Shown here: piece after piece, positions 1-7,055 of the stretch
Layout of the letters: each line of letters begins with the position of its first letter
Numbering within the stretch: position 1 is the first letter of the stretch
Assembly: GCA_903885525.1 (NCBI GenBank)
Contig: CAISJA010000452.1
Location: 1 to 15,038 of the forward strand
Source: an uncultured Opitutaceae bacterium
Lineage (GTDB): Bacteria > Verrucomicrobiota > Verrucomicrobiia > Opitutales > Opitutaceae
Reading direction: 5' to 3'
Length of the DNA: 15,038 nt
The notes under the pieces: model-generated
Told to the model about the DNA's origin: nothing
The model's input: only the letters and a program-made list of their open reading frames with translations
Database searches by the model: none
Made by a program: the position numbers and the translations under genes

Positions 1-1
1 C

Positions 2-70
2 GGCTCGGTTGTTTTGTTTTTCTTTTTTTCACCCCTGCCTAGTGGCAGATGAAAATCATTCAACCGAGCC
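2..70. repeat. 10-bp perfect inverted repeat with nested hairpin
   Basis: GGCTCGGTTG at 2-11 is the exact reverse complement of CAACCGAGCC at 61-70, enclosing 49 bases. Inside lies a second small stem, CTGCC (35-39) with GGCAG (44-48), around a 4-base loop. The enclosed DNA is AT-rich, with a T-rich tract at 12-29, unlike the GC-rich genes beside it. It lies just past the broken end of the PhzF gene, so it could be the end of an inserted element, a folded RNA or a terminator remnant. The T tract does not follow a stem in the direction expected of an intrinsic terminator on either strand. Function unknown. Confidence 0.55.
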
Positions 71-80
71 ACTTTCTTCG

Positions 81-114
81 CTCAGTTCAGCCGTAGCTGT
101 GGGACGGCTCTGAG
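81..114. repeat. imperfect palindrome at the truncated phzF end
   Basis: CTCAG (81-85) pairs with CTGAG (110-114), and AGCCGT (89-94) pairs with ACGGCT (104-109). A 3-base bulge (86-88) lies on one side and the loop is 9 bases. The palindrome spans the last codons and the stop of the truncated PhzF gene and coincides with the point where similarity to the family stops. It may be part of an inserted element, a recombination site or a simple 3' hairpin. There is no T tract that would make it an intrinsic terminator. Confidence 0.45.
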
Positions 115-686
115 ACAAAATCACAGTCGTTGCCCGGGGCGGTGGCGATGATGCCGGTCGCGTCGAGCCGGGCGAGCCGGGTGAAATCCGGCTGCAGGGC
201 GCGGACCGCGGCGGCGGCGGGATAGAGGCAGAGGAGATCGCGGGACCGGCCGATCCAGGCCGGCGGCGTGCCCCCCAGGCCGGGCCGGAGGTCCGGCGGC
301 ACCGCGGCGGCGTCCAGGGCGGTGGCCGGACGGGAAGGAAAATCGAGTTCGAGCCGCTCGCCGCGGCGGGACACGGGCAGCGGGCCGCTGCGGGAATCGA
401 ACACGATCTGCTCCCCCGACTGGCCGAGGTGGTGGAAGAGGGCGCTGGCCGCCGCGAGGGTAGCGTGGCCGCACAGGTCGATTTCGAGCGCCGGGGTGAA
501 CCAGCGCAGGGCGAAGCGGCCGGGGCCGGTGGGGACGTAAAAGGCGGTTTCGGACAGGCCGTTTTCGCGGGCAATCCGCTGGAGCCGCTCATCCGGCAGC
601 CACTCGGCCAAAGGGACCACCGCGGCGGGATTGCCGGTGAACATCTGGTCGGTGAAGGCGTTGATCCAGAAAAAGGGGAGCTGCAT
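87..686 (-). CDS. PhzF-family isomerase/epimerase-like protein, C-terminally truncated
   Basis: The 199-residue product matches the N-terminal lobe of the PhzF family (isomerases/epimerases of the diaminopimelate-epimerase fold). Visible signatures are NPAAVVPL at about 19-26, LSETAF around Glu46 (the position of the catalytic Glu in PhzF) and IDLCGHAT at about 69-76. Family members are usually about 260-300 residues. Their second lobe, with the conserved DPVTGSAH-type motif, is absent. The family-like sequence runs to DCDFVS and is then replaced by the tail EPSHSYG and a stop. No other frame downstream resembles the missing lobe, so this is not a simple frameshift. The ATG at 686 fits the family start, without a good Shine-Dalgarno. 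Since both lobes form the active site, the product is probably inactive, effectively a pseudogene. The last 86 bases to the window edge hold inverted repeats. Confidence 0.8.
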   Translation of the reverse strand: MQLPFFWINAFTDQMFTGNPAAVVPLAEWLPDERLQRIARENGLSETAFYVPTGPGRFALRWFTPALEIDLCGHATLAAASALFHHLGQSGEQIVFDSRSGPLPVSRRGERLELDFPSRPATALDAAAVPPDLRPGLGGTPPAWIGRSRDLLCLYPAAAAVRALQPDFTRLARLDATGIIATAPGNDCDFVSEPSHSYG

Positions 687-761
687 GGCGAGGGAAATTT
701 ACGGTTTCCGGTTTGGGCGGCCCGGCGGGAAAGTCGAGCGGATTGGCGCCGGGCGGGCCGG

Positions 762-782
762 GCGGCTGCGGAATCCAGCCGC
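762..782 (-). terminator. GC-rich hairpin after the GNAT gene
   Basis: GCGGCTG (762-768) and CAGCCGC (776-782) form a 7-bp stem with a 7-base loop, about 10 bases past the GNAT stop on the minus strand. No T tract follows. It could be a weak or factor-assisted terminator between the GNAT and PhzF genes, or chance structure in GC-rich DNA. Confidence 0.25.
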
Positions 783-792
783 GACGGTTCCC

Positions 793-1275
793 TCAGGCGT
801 ACCGGGCCAGGGCCGGGCCGGTCAGGCGGCAGATCTGCCATTCGCGCATCCGGCGCGCGCCAATTTTTTCGTAAAAGGCGAGGGCAGGTCCGTTCCAATC
901 CAGGACCGACCACTCCATCCGCCCGCACCCGAGGGCGTTGGCCCGCCGGGCCAGGTGCAGCAGCAGGGCTTTGCCCAGGCCGCGGCGGCGAAATTCCGGA
1001 CGGACAAACAGGTCTTCGAGGTAGAGGCCGGGCTTGGCCAGAAAGGTGGAGTAGTTGAAGAAGTAGAGGGCAAATCCGGCGGGAATGCCGTCCGCCTCGG
1101 CGATCACCACGTAGGCACCCGGGGCCGCGCCGCCCTCGGGGAAAAGCGTGGCGCGCAGCCTCGCGGGCGTCGCTTCGCATTCGGGGAGCAGGTTTTCGTA
1201 CCCGGCGAGACCACGGATCAGTTCCAAGATCAGCGGGATGTCGGCGGCCGTGGCCGGACGAAGCAGGGGAGTCAT
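793..1275 (-). CDS. GNAT acetyltransferase, diamine/spermidine (SSAT) type
   Basis: The 160-residue product spans a full GNAT domain, predicted to transfer acetyl from acetyl-CoA to an amine in the cytoplasm. The N-terminus has LRPATAADIPLILELIRGLA, typical of the SSAT/thialysine N-acetyltransferase branch. The core LYLEDLFV (84-91) leads into the acetyl-CoA loop RRRGLG (96-101). The C-terminal WNGPALAFYEKIGA (127-140) carries Tyr135 at the usual catalytic position. The reading frame is open further upstream, but the ATG at 1275 gives the family-typical start and length. No clear Shine-Dalgarno is visible. The divergent kinase gene starts 121 bases away, so promoters for both must lie in that gap. 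The PhzF gene follows after 106 bases on the same strand. A polyamine or a lysine analogue is the likely substrate, but this cannot be fixed from sequence. Confidence 0.88.
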   Translation of the reverse strand: MTPLLRPATAADIPLILELIRGLAGYENLLPECEATPARLRATLFPEGGAAPGAYVVIAEADGIPAGFALYFFNYSTFLAKPGLYLEDLFVRPEFRRRGLGKALLLHLARRANALGCGRMEWSVLDWNGPALAFYEKIGARRMREWQICRLTGPALARYA

Positions 1276-1396
1276 GCCGGAGGATGAAGCGGGCCGGGCG
1301 GCGATGGCGAACCGATTGTCCGGGCCGCGGGTTCCCGTTGGATTGTTTCTGGACAAGCCCCCGGCGACACGCAAGCTTCGCGGCAACCCACTGCGG

Positions 1397-4300
1397 ATGA
1401 TTTTTTTTGCGAGCAAGCACCGGGCCAGGGCGTTTCGCCCCTGCGCCATATTCTTCCTGCTGGCGGTGGCGTGCCCGGATGCGTCCGCCGCACCCGAGCA
1501 GGTGGCCGTCCAGCTGCCCTATTCGGATCAATTTGAGTTTGCCGGTTTCTATGCGGCCCAGGCGCAGGGCTATTTTCAGGAAGAGGGCTTGGAGGTCGAG
1601 GTGAGGCCCGATCCGCACGGAATGCATCCGATCGACGAACTCCGCGCCGGGCGCGCGCAGTACGGGGTCGATCAGGCGGTGCGGGTGCTGCGCGCCCGGC
1701 TCTCCGGAGACCCGCTGGTCGTGATGGCGGCGATCTTCCAGCATTCGCCCTATGCCTTGGCGACCCGGCGGGGCGCCGGGATCCGGAATGTACAGGATCT
1801 GGTGGGCCGGACGGTGGCGATCGATCCGGTCTCCCGCAGCCAGGAAATCCACCGCATGCTGATCAACGAGGGGGTCGACCCGGCGAAGGTCAAATTCATC
1901 CCCAAGCAATGGGAGGTCAACGAACTCCTGAACGGCAGCGCCGACGCTATGGGGATTTACCTCATCGACAGTCCGTACGACCTGCAGCAGCAAGGCTGCG
2001 ACGTGCTGTTGCTCCGCCCTACGGACTACGGGGTGGATTTTTACGGCGATGTCCTCTTTACCAATGAGCAGGAATTGCGCGCGCATCCGCTGCGGGTGAA
2101 GGCCATGCGGCGGGCCGTCCTGCGCGGCTGGACCTACGCGCTCCAGCATCAGCCCGAGCTGATCGACTGGATCCTGCTCCATAAACCCGGCCGGCCGAAA
2201 AAAGTCACCCGCGGCCGGCTCGAATTCGAAGCCCGAGAGGTGGCCCGCCTCGTCAACCTCGAGTTGATCGAACTGGGCTCGATGAACCCCGGGCGCTGGC
2301 GCGGGCAGGCGGATTTTCTCGTCGCCACCGCCCCCGGGCTCAGGCTCGACCGGTTGCGCGGGTTCATCTACCAGCCTTCGCAGCCCGGCCAGCTGCCTGG
2401 CTGGGCCGTCTCGCTCGGTTGGGGAACCACGGCGCTGGCGGCGCTGAGCCTGCTGGTGCTCCTGGAGTACTACCGGCTGCAACGCCTGGTGCGGCTGAAG
2501 ACGGCCGAGCTGCACGCTTCCGAGGAGGCGCAGCGCGAGCTGTTTGAAGAGGCGCCGGCGCCGATCGTGGTGGAAAGCTATCTGGAGCTGGTCCCTCTCC
2601 TGGAGCAGTACCGCCGGGAGGGCCTCCGGGACCTGCGGGCCCATCTGCGCAGCCGGCCGGAACTGCTGCGGGAGCTGTTTCTCCGGAAACGGATCGTCTC
2701 CGCGAACCGGCAGGCCCGCGAGAAAGTCGGCTTCAAAAGCGTCCAGGAAATGGATCACCACCTGCTCAAGGTTCAGTCGGAGCAGGCCCTGGAGATGTTT
2801 GTCGAGGAGCTGGCGGCCATCTGGGAGGGCGTCCACCGCCTGCGCCTGGAAAAGGTCTATCACCGACTGGATGGCGGCGAGGTCCACACACTCCTCAATT
2901 GGGAGATCTCCCTGAAAAAGGGGAAACGCGACCTCGGCAACGTCCGGCTGGTCTTTACCGACATCACCGACCTGAAGCTGGCGGAGCAAAGCCTGCGCAC
3001 CAGCGAGGAGCGTTACCGGTTCATGATCGAGCAGTCCCCGCTGGCTATCGCGGAGCTGGATTTCGCCGCGGTGCGCGATTGGTTCGCCCGCTTGCGGGCG
3101 GAGGGGGTCACGGACCTCGCCGACTACCTGAGGCTCCATCCCGCCGTCCCCGGCGTGGTCTTGAAGGATTTTTCCCGATATGAGGTCAACGATGCCTGCG
3201 TGCGTCTCTTCGGGGCTTCCTCCCGGGAAGAGCTGCGGCAGCGGGCCGGGGAGATCCACACCCCGGAATCCGAGAATCTGCGGATGACGGTCTTTCTCCA
3301 GGCCTGGCGGGGCGGGCATACCATGGAAGGTGAATGCGCCCTGCGGCGCCTGGACGGACGCGAGATCCGCGCCCGGTATTACAGCCGCCCCATCATGGGC
3401 GGGAAAGGGGTCGGGCAGATCCTGCACATCCAGACCATCCTGCTGGACATCACGGAGCAGCGCCGCATGGAACAGTCCCTGCGGGAAAGCGAGACCCGCT
3501 ACCGCGAGCTGTTCGAAAGTGCGGTGGGCGGCGTCTACCGGACGGATCCGGCCGGTTCCTTCGTTTCCATCAACCCCGCCTTTGCCCGCCTGCTCGGTTT
3601 TGAGGAGCCGGGGGCGGTGCTGCGCGACCGCCAGCCAGGGTACGCCGGCACCCTCTATGTCCAGCCCGAGCGCCGGCAGGAATTCGTCGCGCAGCTCCGC
3701 GCCCACGGACGGGTCACCAACTTCGAGTCGGAAGTGCGGGTGCGCACCGGCGGCACGGTCTGGATTTCCGAAAACGCCCGCGCCGTGCTCGACCCCCAGG
3801 GGCAGCTGGCGTGGATCGACGGGTTCGTCACTGATATCACCGCCCGGCGCCGCCTGGAGGCCGAACTGCTGCGCGCCTCCAAGCTGGAGGCCGTGGGCAT
3901 CCTCGCCGGCGGGATTGCCCACGATTTCAACAATATCCTCACGGTGGTGCTGGGCAACGTGACGCTGGCGGAGATGGATACCCAGGCCGATCCCTCGGTC
4001 AGCCGGATGCTGCGCGATGCCAAGCAGGCCACCCTGCGGGCGCGCGACCTGACCCGGCAGTTGCTGACCTTTGCCAAGGGTGGTGAACCGGTGCGCTCCA
4101 TCATCGCGCTGGCGGAGCTGATCCGGGAATCGACCGGTTTTGCCATGCACGGGGCCAAGGCCCGGCCGCACTTTGAGCTGCCCGACGACCTCTGGCCGGC
4201 CAATGCCGACAAGGGGCAGATCGGCCAGGTGGTGCAGAATCTGGTGATCAACGCCGTGCAGGCCATGCCCCAGGGCGGCACCGTCACGCTCCGGGCCGCC

Positions 4301-5008
4301 AACGTCACCCTCGCCGACCGGGCGGTGGGCGCTCTGCCCGCGGGCGATTTCGTCCGGCTGAGCGTGAGCGATTCGGGCGTCGGCATCGCCTCCGACCACC
4401 TGGCCAAGATTTTCGATCCTTATTTCACCACCAAGCAGAGCGGCAGCGGGCTCGGGCTCGCCAGCGTCTATTCCATCATCCGCAAGCACCAGGGCCACAT
4501 CGAGGTGGAATCGCAGCTCGGCCTCGGGGCGACCTTCACCCTCTGGCTGCCCGCCGAGCCCCAGGCGCGGGAGGACACGGCCGCGCCCGCCCCGGTGGTG
4601 GGCAAGCTACAGGGCCGCATCCTGTTCATGGATGACGAGGAAACCATCCGCGACATGGCCAGCATGTTCATGGAGCGCCTCGGCCTGCAGTGCGATCTCA
4701 CTGAAGAAGGGGGCGCCACCGTGGAGAAGTATCGGGCTGCCTTGGAAGCCGGACGCCCCTATGATCTGGTGATCATGGACCTGACCGTTCCCGGTGGCAT
4801 GGGCGGCCGCGAGGCGATGCAGGAACTTCGGGCGCTCGACCCGTCGGTGCTCGCCATCGTCTCCAGCGGGTACTCGCGGGACCCGGTGCTCGCCAACTAC
4901 CGCGCCCATGGCTTCAGTGGCATCCTGCCCAAGCCGTACAGTCTTGAGCAATTGCAGCAGGCGCTACGCAGCGCCCGCGGGGCGGGCCCCACCCAGTCAG
5001 CGAGGTAG
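1397..5008 (+). CDS. hybrid histidine kinase with NMT1/THI5-like sensor, three PAS domains and receiver
   Basis: The product (1203 residues) begins with a signal peptide (about 1-33, ending ASA-A), which supports the ATG at 1397 over upstream in-frame starts lying inside the divergent GNAT gene. An NMT1/THI5-like solute-binding domain follows (about 36-325; FAGFYAAQAQGYFQEEGLEV near its start) and would lie in the periplasm. One membrane span (about 336-362) leads to three PAS regions (about 380-527, 536-690, 698-817), each ending in a TDIT/LDIT motif. The kinase core has the H-box GGIAHDFNN with His842, N-box Asn948/Asn952, G1 Asp992 and G2 GSGLGL (1016-1021). The C-terminal receiver has Asp1079/Asp1080, phospho-acceptor Asp1128 and Lys1179. 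A bound small molecule, perhaps pyrimidine-like as in THI5 relatives, probably controls phosphorylation. No HPt or DNA-binding output domain and no partner regulator is present nearby. Confidence 0.93.
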   Translation: MIFFASKHRARAFRPCAIFFLLAVACPDASAAPEQVAVQLPYSDQFEFAGFYAAQAQGYFQEEGLEVEVRPDPHGMHPIDELRAGRAQYGVDQAVRVLRARLSGDPLVVMAAIFQHSPYALATRRGAGIRNVQDLVGRTVAIDPVSRSQEIHRMLINEGVDPAKVKFIPKQWEVNELLNGSADAMGIYLIDSPYDLQQQGCDVLLLRPTDYGVDFYGDVLFTNEQELRAHPLRVKAMRRAVLRGWTYALQHQPELIDWILLHKPGRPKKVTRGRLEFEAREVARLVNLELIELGSMNPGRWRGQADFLVATAPGLRLDRLRGFIYQPSQPGQLPGWAVSLGWGTTALAALSLLVLLEYYRLQRLVRLKTAELHASEEAQRELFEEAPAPIVVESYLELVPLLEQYRREGLRDLRAHLRSRPELLRELFLRKRIVSANRQAREKVGFKSVQEMDHHLLKVQSEQALEMFVEELAAIWEGVHRLRLEKVYHRLDGGEVHTLLNWEISLKKGKRDLGNVRLVFTDITDLKLAEQSLRTSEERYRFMIEQSPLAIAELDFAAVRDWFARLRAEGVTDLADYLRLHPAVPGVVLKDFSRYEVNDACVRLFGASSREELRQRAGEIHTPESENLRMTVFLQAWRGGHTMEGECALRRLDGREIRARYYSRPIMGGKGVGQILHIQTILLDITEQRRMEQSLRESETRYRELFESAVGGVYRTDPAGSFVSINPAFARLLGFEEPGAVLRDRQPGYAGTLYVQPERRQEFVAQLRAHGRVTNFESEVRVRTGGTVWISENARAVLDPQGQLAWIDGFVTDITARRRLEAELLRASKLEAVGILAGGIAHDFNNILTVVLGNVTLAEMDTQADPSVSRMLRDAKQATLRARDLTRQLLTFAKGGEPVRSIIALAELIRESTGFAMHGAKARPHFELPDDLWPANADKGQIGQVVQNLVINAVQAMPQGGTVTLRAANVTLADRAVGALPAGDFVRLSVSDSGVGIASDHLAKIFDPYFTTKQSGSGLGLASVYSIIRKHQGHIEVESQLGLGATFTLWLPAEPQAREDTAAPAPVVGKLQGRILFMDDEETIRDMASMFMERLGLQCDLTEEGGATVEKYRAALEAGRPYDLVIMDLTVPGGMGGREAMQELRALDPSVLAIVSSGYSRDPVLANYRAHGFSGILPKPYSLEQLQQALRSARGAGPTQSAR

Positions 5009-5132
5009 GGATTTTTCGGAGCGGGTTTGCGCTCCTTGGTGCCGTGGTGATCCTGGCAGAGCTGATCGGCGCCAAGGACCCTCCCGGGCAATCCTCGACA
5101 GGATCAGGCTGCTCTCCCGGGCGGCCCGCGCC
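5009..5132. other. structured convergent intergenic region
   Basis: This 124-base gap separates the convergent kinase and VOC genes and is rich in paired segments. GGAGCG (5018-5023) pairs with CGCTCC (5030-5035). CCTTGGTGCCG (5034-5044) pairs with CGGCGCCAAGG (5067-5077) with one wobble. ATCCT (5091-5095) pairs with AGGAT (5100-5104). The 9-mer CTCCCGGGC occurs twice (5081-5089, 5114-5122). No classic stem plus T tract is seen in either direction. It may act as a bidirectional transcription end, or it may be a degraded repeat. No convincing gene is visible. Confidence 0.4.
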
Positions 5133-5921
5133 TCATCCGCTCGCGGGCGTGAGCGCGAACGGAATTCCGTCGGGGTCCGTGACCCGGCGCGGCTCTCGGG
5201 CGGAGGCCAGGGTGGCGGCAATTTCCACCAGCCCGGTGGTCCGGAGCGGCAGCGCGAGCCGGGCGCTTCCCCAGGTGTTGACCGCCACATGGTGATGGTA
5301 GCCGTCGGCGGCGAGGAACAGCGCGCCCGGATAATTGTCCTGCCGGACCGCCAGCCCGAGTTCGCGGCCGTAAAACTGGCTGGCCCGGGGCAGGTCGGTG
5401 ACGCTGAGGTGCACATGGCCGAGCACGGCGTTTTCCAAGGGATGCTCGGGCGGGGGTACGGCGACTTCGCTGAGCAGGTTGTCGAGGTTCAGCCGGCGGG
5501 TGACCATGCCGACCTTGTCACCCTCGACCGGCCACTCCGCTTTCGGCCGGTCCCGGTAGATCTCGATGCCGTTGCCATCGGGGTCGGCGAGGTAGATGGC
5601 CTCGCTCACGCCATGATCGGAAAGCCCTTGCAACGGTTGCCGCAGGCCGGCCAGCCGCACGAGGGCGGCGGCCAGGCTCGGCCGGTCGGGGACGAGGAGC
5701 GCCAGGTGGAACAGTCCGGCGGCTCGCGGCGGGGCAGCCGGAGCCTCCGGCTCCTCGCGGATCACGATGAGCGGAGCGGCCCCGGCCCGCGGACGGAATT
5801 CCGCCAGAGCAGGGGCGGGCCGGCTGGCCACCAAACCGAGGACCCCCTGGTAAAAGGCCTCCAGGCGGGCCAAGTCGGCTGTGCGCAGCACCACATGCCG
5901 GAGCTGGAACGTCGGGCTCAT
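5133..5921 (-). CDS. two-domain VOC protein, catechol 2,3-dioxygenase (CatE)-like
   Basis: The 262-residue product has two vicinal-oxygen-chelate domains (about 5-125 and 165-260), the layout of type I extradiol dioxygenases such as Bacillus CatE. The first domain shows the metal-ligand pattern His9 (LRHVVL), His72 (GLFHLALLV) and Glu120 (DPDGNGIEIY), followed by YRDRP and W130 as in CatE-like proteins. The second domain keeps HVHLSVTDL (His169/His171) and the HHH run (209-211). At the expected last ligand it has GIPFALT with no Glu, so if one metal site is active the first domain is the better candidate. The ATG overlaps the azoR stop (ATGA), showing translational coupling. Likely role: ring cleavage of a catechol or hydroquinone made by reduction of a quinone. 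Glyoxalase or thiol-transfer chemistry remains possible. Confidence 0.85.
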   Translation of the reverse strand: MSPTFQLRHVVLRTADLARLEAFYQGVLGLVASRPAPALAEFRPRAGAAPLIVIREEPEAPAAPPRAAGLFHLALLVPDRPSLAAALVRLAGLRQPLQGLSDHGVSEAIYLADPDGNGIEIYRDRPKAEWPVEGDKVGMVTRRLNLDNLLSEVAVPPPEHPLENAVLGHVHLSVTDLPRASQFYGRELGLAVRQDNYPGALFLAADGYHHHVAVNTWGSARLALPLRTTGLVEIAATLASAREPRRVTDPDGIPFALTPASG

Positions 5922-6550
5922 GCGGTGGCGCGGGCCAGGGCTTCGGCTTCGGCGCGGGCGGTGGCATAGGCCTCCGCGCCGAGAGTATCGGCCTGGTTCT
6001 GACTGTGGGCGTAGATGAATTTCACGTCCGTGATGCCGATGAATCCCAGCACGGCCCGCAGGTAGGGTTCGAGGAAATTATAGGCGCTCCCCGGGGTGCC
6101 CGGCCGGAAGTCGCTGCCACTGCTGACCAGAACATAGGCCCGCTTGCCGCGAACCAGGCCTTCAAAGCCCGCCGCGCCCATGCCGAAGGTGCGGCCGACG
6201 CGCACAATCTGGTCGATCCAGGCCTTCAGGGCCGCGGGCAGGGACAGGTTATACATCGGTGTGGTGATGACCAGCTGATCGGCAGCGAGCAGCTCGTCCA
6301 CATAGCGGTCGGAAACCGCGATGGCGGCGCGGGCGGCCGGGGAATGCGAGTCGGGCGGGGCGAAGGCACCTTCGACCCAGGGCTCGGTGACAAACGGCGG
6401 CGGCTCATGCCCCAAGTCGCGCGTGACGACACGGCCTTGGGGATGAGCCGGCCGCCAGGCGGCGAGAAAATCGCGGCCGAGGGTGCGGCTGCGGGAACGG
6501 GAGCCCCGAGGGCTTACATCAAGATGCAGGAGGGTGGTGGATGGATTCAT
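5918..6550 (-). CDS. azoR: FMN-dependent NADH-azoreductase / quinone reductase
   Basis: The 210-residue flavodoxin-like protein aligns by eye with AzoR throughout. It has the N-terminal strand TLLHLDVSPRG and the FMN loop with ITTPMYNLSLPAALKAWID. These are followed by GLVRGKRAYVLVSSGSDF and LGFIGITDVKFIYA. AzoR enzymes use NAD(P)H for two-electron reduction of quinones and azo compounds, avoiding semiquinone radicals, in the cytoplasm. The frame is open to 6598, but the ATG at 6550 gives the family N-terminus and leaves the 17-bp palindrome at 6570-6586 in the promoter rather than in the coding region. No strong Shine-Dalgarno is seen. It is the first gene of a two-gene unit with the VOC gene (4-bp overlap), and the Rrf2 gene stops 52 bases upstream on the same strand. 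Confidence 0.92.
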   Translation of the reverse strand: MNPSTTLLHLDVSPRGSRSRSRTLGRDFLAAWRPAHPQGRVVTRDLGHEPPPFVTEPWVEGAFAPPDSHSPAARAAIAVSDRYVDELLAADQLVITTPMYNLSLPAALKAWIDQIVRVGRTFGMGAAGFEGLVRGKRAYVLVSSGSDFRPGTPGSAYNFLEPYLRAVLGFIGITDVKFIYAHSQNQADTLGAEAYATARAEAEALARATA

Positions 6551-6569
6551 GGTGGGAGAGCGGTAAAAA

Positions 6570-6586
6570 GTAACAAATACGGTTAC
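6570..6586. promoter_or_regulatory. predicted Rrf2 operator upstream of azoR
   Basis: The 17-bp site GTAACAAATACGGTTAC is an inverted repeat of GTAAC/GTTAC with a 7-base spacer, centred 28 bases upstream of the azoR ATG. It matches the site before the Rrf2 gene at 12 of 17 positions, including both arms and the left AA. The placement fits repression of the azoR-VOC unit by the adjacent Rrf2 protein. I saw no further copy with both arms in the window. The azoR core promoter itself is not clear. Confidence 0.7.
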
Positions 6587-6601
6587 AAAAATGGGCAAAA
6601 A

Positions 6602-7036
6602 TCATTTTTTCCCGGGGCAGACGGGACGGAGCTGCGCGTGCACTGCGGCCAAGGTCACCTGCGCCAGCTCGGTTTCCATGCCGGACTGCGCCCGGGCGAA
6701 GACGCTTTGCAGGATCGACTCGATCTTGGCCCCGACCGGGCAGCGATGGTTGGGGGCGAAGTGGGCCAGCCCGGAAACGGGCTTCGGTTCCACGGCGCGG
6801 TAGATATCCAGCAGCGTGCAGCCGGCAGCCGCCGGGGTGAGGGCAAAGCCCCCGCCGGCACCCTTGCGGGCGACCACCAACTTCGCCTGCACCAAGGCGG
6901 CGAGCAGCCGGCGGATCACGACCGGATGGGTCGCCACGCTCGCGGCGATCTCCTTCGACGGCACCGCCGCTCCCTGGCGGTAGGCCAGGTAGGCGAGGAT
7001 GTGCACGCTGACGGCGAAGCGGGAGTTCCCGGACAT
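6602..7036 (-). CDS. Rrf2-family transcriptional regulator (YwnA-like)
   Basis: The 144-residue protein has the Rrf2 winged-helix layout. RFAVSVHILAYLA opens the domain, the recognition region is ATHPVVIRRLLAALVQAKLV (about 35-54), and the wing KGAGGGFALTP is followed by LLDIYRAVEP. These read as the YwnA-like branch. The three clustered cysteines that hold the Fe-S cluster in IscR and NsrR are absent. The cysteines present are Cys73, Cys99 (in HRCPVG) and Cys140, so direct thiol sensing is possible. The ATG at 7036 gives the standard start; a TTG nine bases upstream is less likely. A palindrome three bases upstream of this ATG overlaps the predicted -10, suggesting autorepression. The azoR-VOC unit follows on the same strand with a matching site, so it is the likely target. 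Confidence 0.92.
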   Translation of the reverse strand: MSGNSRFAVSVHILAYLAYRQGAAVPSKEIAASVATHPVVIRRLLAALVQAKLVVARKGAGGGFALTPAAAGCTLLDIYRAVEPKPVSGLAHFAPNHRCPVGAKIESILQSVFARAQSGMETELAQVTLAAVHAQLRPVCPGKK

Positions 7037-7038
7037 GT

Positions 7039-7055
7039 GTAACAATATATGTTAC
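7039..7055. promoter_or_regulatory. predicted Rrf2 autoregulatory operator
   Basis: GTAACAATATATGTTAC is a 17-bp palindrome whose arms can be read as GTAACA/TGTTAC around a 5-base centre. It shares the GTAACAA left side and GTTAC right side with the site before azoR. It ends three bases from the Rrf2 start codon and contains the predicted -10 hexamer, so bound protein would block RNA polymerase. Confidence 0.75.

Noticed and set aside
1..114. Possible integron attC site or transposon end
   Set aside because: The bulged palindrome and the inverted repeat suggested it, but I cannot find the GTTRRRY-type core boxes of attC or any known terminal repeat. No integrase or transposase is visible, so I report only the structures.
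56..4498. Open reading frame of about 1480 codons on the minus strand
   Set aside because: It runs antisense to the kinase gene and through the GNAT and PhzF genes in another frame. The product is Gln/Gly/Pro/Arg-rich without any domain, as expected from stop-poor GC-rich DNA. The plus-strand kinase in the same DNA has full motifs.
4794..5969. 391-codon plus-strand reading frame over the kinase end and VOC gene
   Set aside because: It starts out of frame inside the receiver domain and runs antisense to the VOC gene and into azoR. No ribosome site or domain supports it.
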